From Streptomyces poonensis (GTDB taxonomy: Bacteria; Actinomycetota; Actinomycetes; Streptomycetales; Streptomycetaceae), in assembly GCF_014650915.1 (NCBI RefSeq), contig NZ_BMVW01000017.1:44552-108551 (forward strand): DNA of 64,000 bases, written 5' to 3'. The first letter of the stretch is position 1, and each line of letters starts with the position of its first letter. The notes beneath the pieces were generated by a model. It searched no databases. It was not told the origin of the DNA and worked only from the letters and a program-made list of their open reading frames with translations. Positions 59,301 to 64,000 of the stretch are shown here, in pieces. The position numbers were made by a program, and so were the translations under genes.

Positions 59301-62300
59301 CGGTGTCGTACGCGCCGTCGAGGTTGATCGTCCTGCTGGTGACCACCGTCGGCTTGGTGCGGGTGATGCTGTAGGCGAACTCGGCCGACGGCTGGTCCGG
59401 GTGGTCGGCCTTGGGCCAGCCGGTGTCCCAGGCCTTGGTGAGGCGGCCGAGCGCGTCGTAGTCCATGTCGGTGCGCTTGCCGTTGGCGTCGATGGTCGCC
59501 GTGGTGACGCCGCGCAGCGGATCGGTGATTTCGGTGCTGGTGTGGCCGAGCACGTTGGTGGTGACCGTCTGGGTCGGCGTCTGGCCGGTGGGCGGGGTGA
59601 ACTCGATCCTCGTGGGGGCGCCTTCGGCGTCGGTGGTCCTGGTCTGGCGGCCGTAGGCGTCGTAGACGTTGGTGCTGGTGGTCACGTAGCCGGTGCCGGC
59701 ACCGTCCTGCTCTTGGGTCTTGGTGATGTCGCCCTTGGTCGGTGCGGTGGTGGTGTCGGTGGCGTCGTCGTAGTAGGTGCGGCTGGCGGAGATCAGGTCG
59801 TTCGGTAGGGACGGGGTGGTACCGCACGGCTTGGCCACCGTCCGGGTCTCGGCGACCAGGTCCAGCAGGTTGCTGCCGGTGTTGCGGACGTAGCTGGTGG
59901 TGGTGCACCGTTCGTCGCCCGATTTGGTGGTGTCACCGGTCTCGGAGACGGAGTCGACCATGCCGTAGGAGTCGAATGTGCGCGTGGTCCTGGTGGTGCG
60001 TGGGGTGCTGCTGCCGGAGACGGCGGTGCGGGTCTGCTCCTCCTTGGTGCCGGTGCGCCAGGCGTACACCGTCGGCAGGTTGTCGGCGCTGCGCGAGCGG
60101 GTGGCCGTGGCCGCCGAGTGCCAGGGGGTGTAGCTGGTGGCGGCGATGAGGGCGCCGCCGTCGCCGTTGTAGGTGGCGCTCTCGCGCTTCATGCCCGCGA
60201 AGGATTCGTGGTCGGTGACTTCGGTGCCGGCGGAGTCGGCGACCTTGGCGCCGTCGATGCCGCGGAAGTAGCGGTCCTCGGCCAGCGTCTGCTTGCCCTC
60301 GGCCGGGTCACCGGTCAGGGTCTGCACCCGGGCGTAGCCCAGGCGGTTGCCCCAGGTGCGGTGCTTGGCCTTGGTGAACTCGTCGTCGTCCTTAGCCCAG
60401 GCCATGCCGTCCAGGTAGCGGTAGTCGGTGCGCTTGACCGGGGCGCCGGCGACGTCGTCGGATTCCAGCATCTGGGTGACCACGTAGGTGTGGAACCAGT
60501 CCTGGTACGGCTCGAAGCCGGCGGCCGGGGCGTCCGGCGGCGACCAGATCACCGGGTAGCAGCGCTTGGTGTTCGACGCCGGGCTGGGCAGGGACGTGGC
60601 GGTGCAGTCGGCGGCCGAGTAGGTCACGCCCAGGGTCGATCCGGTCTCGTTCTCGATTGCGCGGACCCGGTAGCGGTTGTACGGCGGGATCTCATCCACG
60701 GCGCCCTCGACGCGGTTGGGCAGCTGGATGCCCTGCAGGGTCACGTCGGGCAGGGTGATGTCCGTGCCGCCGGCGTGGGCGGTGCGGGTGATCGCCGCCA
60801 GCCACAGCGCCGGGTCCGTCCCGTCCCCCGTCGAGGGGAACTGGTGCTTGAACGTCCAGGTGTCGACCTTGTGCAGGGCGCCGTCGTCGAGCGCGTAGGT
60901 GGTCACCCCGGTGAGCATCTTGCGGGTGAAGTAGGAGGGGGAGGAGTTCCCCTCGCAGGTGGACGACGCGGTGCAGTACTGGTCGAAGGGAACGTCCGGC
61001 CAGTTCTTGGCGTTGGCCGAGGTGAACTTGTTCGCGGCGCAGTCGAACGTGGCGGTGGGAAGACACCGCTCGGCGACGGTGAACTCCGCCTTCCCGGCGG
61101 GCTGCCCGTAGTAGGCGGTGCTGCGCAGCCCGTACTCGATGCGCTTGAGGTGGCCGCCGCGAGTGTAGGGGGTCAGCGTCCCTTGGTAGCTGCTGTTGAC
61201 GTTGCGCTGGTAGTGGTTGGTCTCCTTGTCCCAGTAGTAGATCATCGCGTTGCCGTGCGGGTCGATGACCAGGTCCAGGTTCCAGCGCCAAGCCTGCTGG
61301 CACCAGGAGTCGGCGAACGTCGTGGCGTGGCAGGGTTCACCGCTCTGGTTGCCGTACACCGGCACGGTCCAGGTCGAGTTGGTCTCGTCCTGCGCGGTGC
61401 TGTAACCCGCCATGCGGTTGTAGCCGAAGTAGTAGCGGGTGCCGTCCGGCGTGGTCACGAGCCAATACTCGTTGTCGTTGTCGCCGTTGGCGCGGCCGGA
61501 GGCGGTGCCGCGCGTGATCCGGGTGCCGTCGTCGTGCTTCTTCTTCCAACCGCCGGTGGCGTCGTCCCTGACCAGCTCGCTGGACTCACCGCCCAGGCTG
61601 AGGGTGGCGTTGTCGCTCTTCCAGCACAGATCGCCGACCTTGGCGGTCGGGTTGTTGCCGTCGGTCTTGTCGTCCTCGCACGGGACGTAGCGGCGCTCGA
61701 TCGAGCCGGGCGTCATGGACCAGCCGTCACCGATCCAGTTGGCCTGATTGTTGGTGGCCGCGGTACGGCCGTCGACGGACTGCGAGGAGTACGACAGCCC
61801 CAGGTCGGGGGTCAACCCGCCGGGCACGCTCGGGGTGGGCATGTCGTAGCTCCAGGAGAAGCCGCCCGAGGAGCCGCCCGCCGTCCAGTTGCCCGAGGGG
61901 GAAAGTGGGCTGGCGGAGAAGTCGCCGGTCGGGCCGGAGGCGGCCGCGGCCAGGGCCACGAGCGTCACGCCGTCCGCTGCGGCCAGCCCGGTGGCGGATC
62001 TCTTTGTCTTCGCCGGGGCCACCAGCGTCTGCGGGGCCGTCTCGGCGGCTTCCGACGGGCCGGCCGACGGCGCGGCGGACTCTGCGGAGGCGGTGGAGTC
62101 AGAGGACGCGGTGGTGCCGGAGGACGCGGGAGTGACGGCGGTGAACGGGACATCGGCGGAAATCTGCTGGGCTTCGACGTCGTTCGTCACCGCCAGCGGC
62201 GTTCCCGGCTTGCACTTCGTGGACGCGGGATCGGCCAGCGCGCAGTCGTCCACCACGGACGCGGTCAGCCGTGACGCCCAGTCGCCGCCGTACATCCCGG

Positions 62301-62811
62301 CGAACGACGAGTAGTCGATCCTCAGCCGCGCGGTACCGTCGGCCTCCTTGGCCGCGGTGCCGCGCACGGCCAGCAGCACGCCGTCCACGCCCGCCTTGCG
62401 CGCCGCGTCACGGTCCAGGACCTGCACGTCGAGGGCGTCGACCGCGTGGGCGGCACGGGCGGACCTGCCCGGGGATACGAGCGCCACCGGCAGGCCGCCG
62501 ACCTGCGCGCGTGCGGCCTTGGCTCCCGGTGTGGGCGCCTCCAGGCGGGCCTTGTCGGCCTCGGGCCAGTGCGCCTTGGCGTCGGGCTTGTGGTTCTTGC
62601 CGCGGGTCTGATCGACCGGCTTCAGCGGCGAGGTCTTCACCTCGTCCACCGGTACGGGCTCGGTCTCGGTCAGCTTGCGCAGCTCCAGTTCCGCCGCAGC
62701 GGCGACGGGCCCGCCCAGGGCCCCGCTGAGCATCAACGTGGTGACGCCCACCGCGGTCATCCGGTGCACGGAACGTCTGGAGAGCGGATTGGAGTTTCTC
62801 CTCCACCGCAT
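56353..62811 (-). CDS. Giant secreted RHS/YD-repeat protein, probable polymorphic toxin
   Basis: ATG 62811, with GGGGGAGA upstream, gives 2152 residues. A basic signal peptide (VHRMTAVGVTTLMLSGALGGPVAAAA) is followed by an SpvB/TcdB-like region (FSWSYDMPTPSVPGGLTPDLGLSYSSQSVDG) and about 1000 residues of YD repeats (YDALGRLTKAWD, YDARGRQTRAVDPDKGTTSTTYDEADR). The RHS core GYTHLGAREYDPATGRFLSVDPL ends near residue 1865 with NNNPATFSDPTG. The last 268 residues are the variable tip: a Lys/Gln-rich coiled coil (SQAEKLQQQREKEYQRYLAQ), then two hydrophobic segments (IGIGALATVGTTACIASVVC and GGLFIVGASTLFVAGLGAHM) and a short basic end. No known nuclease or deaminase motif is seen. Confidence 0.93.
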   Translation of the reverse strand: MRWRRNSNPLSRRSVHRMTAVGVTTLMLSGALGGPVAAAAELELRKLTETEPVPVDEVKTSPLKPVDQTRGKNHKPDAKAHWPEADKARLEAPTPGAKAARAQVGGLPVALVSPGRSARAAHAVDALDVQVLDRDAARKAGVDGVLLAVRGTAAKEADGTARLRIDYSSFAGMYGGDWASRLTASVVDDCALADPASTKCKPGTPLAVTNDVEAQQISADVPFTAVTPASSGTTASSDSTASAESAAPSAGPSEAAETAPQTLVAPAKTKRSATGLAAADGVTLVALAAAASGPTGDFSASPLSPSGNWTAGGSSGGFSWSYDMPTPSVPGGLTPDLGLSYSSQSVDGRTAATNNQANWIGDGWSMTPGSIERRYVPCEDDKTDGNNPTAKVGDLCWKSDNATLSLGGESSELVRDDATGGWKKKHDDGTRITRGTASGRANGDNDNEYWLVTTPDGTRYYFGYNRMAGYSTAQDETNSTWTVPVYGNQSGEPCHATTFADSWCQQAWRWNLDLVIDPHGNAMIYYWDKETNHYQRNVNSSYQGTLTPYTRGGHLKRIEYGLRSTAYYGQPAGKAEFTVAERCLPTATFDCAANKFTSANAKNWPDVPFDQYCTASSTCEGNSSPSYFTRKMLTGVTTYALDDGALHKVDTWTFKHQFPSTGDGTDPALWLAAITRTAHAGGTDITLPDVTLQGIQLPNRVEGAVDEIPPYNRYRVRAIENETGSTLGVTYSAADCTATSLPSPASNTKRCYPVIWSPPDAPAAGFEPYQDWFHTYVVTQMLESDDVAGAPVKRTDYRYLDGMAWAKDDDEFTKAKHRTWGNRLGYARVQTLTGDPAEGKQTLAEDRYFRGIDGAKVADSAGTEVTDHESFAGMKRESATYNGDGGALIAATSYTPWHSAATATRSRSADNLPTVYAWRTGTKEEQTRTAVSGSSTPRTTRTTRTFDSYGMVDSVSETGDTTKSGDERCTTTSYVRNTGSNLLDLVAETRTVAKPCGTTPSLPNDLISASRTYYDDATDTTTAPTKGDITKTQEQDGAGTGYVTTSTNVYDAYGRQTRTTDAEGAPTRIEFTPPTGQTPTQTVTTNVLGHTSTEITDPLRGVTTATIDANGKRTDMDYDALGRLTKAWDTGWPKADHPDQPSAEFAYSITRTKPTVVTSRTINLDGAYDTAYTFYDGLLRARETQSLALGTGGAGRVVTETLYDTRGQVWKTYSPYYADGAPAATLVTGDDTKVPAAAEYRFDGAGRTTAALALRNGDETRRTATEYGGDRTTVVPPKGGTATTTVTDALGRTTEKRAYTDAARTKYLTTTYTYDPRGNLSRITNPEGTAWSWEYDARGRQTRAVDPDKGTTSTTYDEADRPVTATDARGITLTTAYDALGRTTQLKQGSTVRAAWSYDDAAKGQPAADTRYVDGQAYTTRIDTYNDRYQPTQTTTTLPVSAGNLAGSYSWTFGYNNYTGAQIFVLHPAIGNLPSERVTTVYGEGDQPIKTTAGQVTLVNNTSYDAFARPVRTEYGILGRKVYNSREFDEHTGELTRRTLDGDVALRIDDTRYTYDLAGNTTRIASTTGQDNTVAHDTQCFTTDALQRLTDAWTTKDAADTCTGAPTGSTVGGADSYWHTYSYDDAGNRTKLVQHATTSAAATLTSDYVTGEATAAQPHALRSVTTTGGSNAGTETFSYDETGNTTGRTGGAHGQALIWDPEGHLQEVTENGKTTEYLYDSSGNRMLTRQSDGSTTAYLPADNELTVTAAGAKQATRYYTHNAETVAVRTSAGYSFLFSDHQGTALIAVAFGTGQAVTRRKQLPFGGQRSTTGSTGWPGDRGFLGGTSDPTGYTHLGAREYDPATGRFLSVDPLFLSADPTQHNAYQYANNNPATFSDPTGQAYDDCVSGAYNCTYGPGGTADVRKVEFSQDYEKVTRARGGKPAAHYYAQQQTGVKYTYVKGRGVTSYTKSQMSQAEKLQQQREKEYQRYLAQLKMEREKAEKQAKENEKESGFWSGIGTSLKGRWNSFTDDVTSLDWWKHKGIDIGIGALATVGTTACIASVVCGGGLFIVGASTLFVAGLGAHMAVASEEERSRGASQYLYRTAKAEAKGMFFGATFGRGMVSVLRHGGAKQGIAGPGLTSRGASDPLLAGVPWRSWGSTVRDHIKGLW

Positions 62812-63190
62812 GATGGATTCTCCCCCTGCTTCTTGCTTGGACATAAACGTATGGACTTTAGCCAAGGAAAGGGCAAGGAAAAGAGGGCCCGGCTGAGTAA
62901 ATTGATCATCTCGTGATCATGGTCGCCCGGGTCGCCCGGGTTGCCCGGGAATGGGGTCAGGTGGGAGGCGTGAGGGTGTCTGGGTGGCGGCCGGCCGGAG
63001 CCCCTGTACGTGCCTTTGACGTGGGGTTATGTAATTGTCGTCTATCGCCTGTAGCGGACAATGGAGGCAATTTTGCACGCTTGTGGATCTTTATGTATTT
63101 TTGGTTTCCATATACAATCACCATCCATTCGCGCTAGTCATCTGGGTAAAGCACTGGCATACTCAGTTACCGAGAAAGCGGTTCGACAGG
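62812..63190. other. AT-rich divergent promoter region between two large secreted-protein genes
   Basis: These 379 bases hold no gene. A short array of CGCCCGGGT-like repeats lies at about 62927-62950. The part from 63000 to 63150 is strikingly AT-rich for this genome (TTATGTATTTTTGG, CCATATACAATC), as expected of a foreign or strongly regulated promoter. Confidence 0.5.
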
Positions 63191-64000
63191 ATGGAAAAAA
63201 CGACGGCCGGCGTGCGCTCGAAGAGACGAAGAGCGCGAGTAGTTCCGGTCTTCCTCGCTGCGATCATGGCAGCCTGCGCCCTGCCTCTGACGCTACCGGC
63301 ACCTTCTGCCTCGGCCACCGAACAGGCCACTGCGGATGCCGAGTCGACGGAGCAGTGGGCGTCGGAGGAGGCTGCCCGGACAGGTGAGCCGGTGGAGGTG
63401 ACGTCCCGGCGCAGCGAGACCTCGCAGGTCTTCGCCAACCCCGACGGGAGCTTCACCCAGGACAGCTACGCCCTGCCGCAGTGGGTACGTCAGGGCGGTC
63501 GACTCGTCGACATCGACACCACCCTGAAGCAGCAGGGCGACGGCAGCTACGCTGCCCGCGCCACCGAGGTCGGCGTGGAGTTCTCCGGGGGCGGCGACGG
63601 TCCGCTGGTCACCGTGGTGAAGGACGGCCGCAGCATGGCCTGGTCCTGGCCGGACGCGCTGCCCGAGCCCGCCGTGGACGGAGACACGGCCACCTACCCG
63701 GAGGTCCTGCCCGGGGTCGACTTGAAGCTGAAGGCCGGATCGGCCGGCTTCAGCCAGCTCCTGGTCGTCAAGAACGCCGAGGCCGCCACCCACCCGGAGC
63801 TCCAGAGCATCGCCCTCAAACTGCAGGCCGACGGCCTGGACATCACAGCGGACGAGCACGGCAACCTGCAGGCCACCAACCCCGCCGGCCAAGAAGTGTT
63901 CACCGCCCCGACTCCGCTGATGTGGGACAGCTCTACCGCTCCGGCCGCCCGCATAGCCAGCGCCCCCACCAGCCGCACAGCGGACGCGCCCCCCGCACCG
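63191..64000 (+). CDS. Secreted protein, N-terminal part (runs off the window)
   Basis: From ATG 63191 the frame is open for 270 codons to the window edge. A basic start (EKTTAGVRSKRRRARVVPVFL) and signal peptide (LAAIMAACALPLTLPAPSASA) are clear. The mature part (VTSRRSETSQVFANPDGSFTQDSYALPQWV, TYPEVLPGVDLKLKAGSAGFSQLLVVKNAEAA) matches the N-terminal module of large Streptomyces secreted proteins that often carry LamG, DNRLRE or RHS domains further on. Divergent from the RHS gene, it may be a second large surface protein of the same system. Confidence 0.8.
   Translation, partial: MEKTTAGVRSKRRRARVVPVFLAAIMAACALPLTLPAPSASATEQATADAESTEQWASEEAARTGEPVEVTSRRSETSQVFANPDGSFTQDSYALPQWVRQGGRLVDIDTTLKQQGDGSYAARATEVGVEFSGGGDGPLVTVVKDGRSMAWSWPDALPEPAVDGDTATYPEVLPGVDLKLKAGSAGFSQLLVVKNAEAATHPELQSIALKLQADGLDITADEHGNLQATNPAGQEVFTAPTPLMWDSSTAPAARIASAPTSRTADAPPAP

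Noticed and set aside
56371..59808. 1145-codon open frame on the plus strand opposite the RHS gene
   Set aside because: Low-complexity Gly/Val/Ala sequence without motifs, fully antisense to YD repeats; a shadow of repetitive GC-rich coding DNA. The same holds for the 718-codon frame at 60118-62274.
1..64000. tRNA, rRNA or replication origin
   Set aside because: No cloverleaf-like gene, rRNA segment or DnaA-box cluster was noticed when reading both strands.

Overview
The window is a stretch of high-GC actinobacterial chromosome, almost certainly Streptomyces. The evidence is strong GC bias at third codon positions, many GTG starts, ATGA/GTGA/TGATG start-stop overlaps, GNTR/LacI-style sugar operons without their own ABC ATPase (as expected where a shared MsiK-type ATPase is used), an Scr1-type XRE + DUF397 + HATPase trio, and a giant secreted RHS/YD-repeat protein. 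No rRNA, tRNA or CRISPR array was seen.

Layout. 1-5.6 kb: the end of an AraC-type regulator gene, then a minus-strand polyol-type operon (solute-binding protein, two CUT1 permeases, zinc alcohol/polyol dehydrogenase) and its DeoR regulator. 5.9-9.1 kb: divergent uronate dehydrogenase and 5-keto-4-deoxy-glucarate dehydratase, the latter coupled to an unrecognised 389-aa protein. 9.1-11.3 kb: MFS transporter and MBL-fold hydrolase. 11.5-14.8 kb: GntR regulator, a second DHDPS-family enzyme and an IlvD/Edd sugar-acid dehydratase. 14.9-31.4 kb: a large pectin utilisation locus on the plus strand: sugar ABC permeases, four PL1 pectate lyases, Gfo/Idh oxidoreductase, PmoA-like protein, GH43, sugar-binding lipoprotein, CE12 rhamnogalacturonan acetylesterase, two tandem CE8 pectin methylesterases and a Tat-exported alpha/beta hydrolase. 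31.5-35.1 kb: a double-GH43 protein divergent from a PL9 pectate lyase. 35.3-39.9 kb: a small terpene locus (prenyl diphosphate synthase, ABC exporter, small secreted peptide, terpene synthase). 40.1-40.9 kb: a PL3 pectate lyase. 41-50.3 kb: ECF sigma factor and membrane partner, NCS2 purine permease, penicillin-binding protein, IclR regulator divergent from a 2-oxoglutarate-semialdehyde dehydrogenase, YceI protein and DsbA-like protein. 50.4-56.3 kb: an accessory region with the XRE/DUF397/HATPase trio, transposase remnants, frameshifted genes, an orphan RHS tip fragment and an IS5-family insertion into an IS110 remnant. 56.35-64 kb: a 2152-aa RHS protein divergent from another large secreted protein that runs off the window.

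How it works together. Secreted PL1, PL3 and PL9 lyases, methylesterases, an acetylesterase and GH43 enzymes strip and depolymerise pectin and its arabinan/rhamnogalacturonan parts. ABC importers take up the products. D-galacturonate can be oxidised by uronate dehydrogenase, and the resulting keto-deoxy-glucarate converted by KdgD to 2-oxoglutarate semialdehyde. The aldehyde dehydrogenase at 46.8 kb makes 2-oxoglutarate. The IlvD/Edd dehydratase plus second DHDPS-family enzyme could feed another sugar acid (L-arabonate is the leading guess) into the same semialdehyde. An identical 13-bp operator sequence occurs in front of the GntR operon and in front of the sugar importer operon, which ties the two together.

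Most unusual parts: the shared operator and a matching intragenic palindrome written in rare codons, the RHS protein with a membrane-spanning C-terminal tip plus a decayed second copy of its tip, and several short tandem-repeat arrays in promoter regions.
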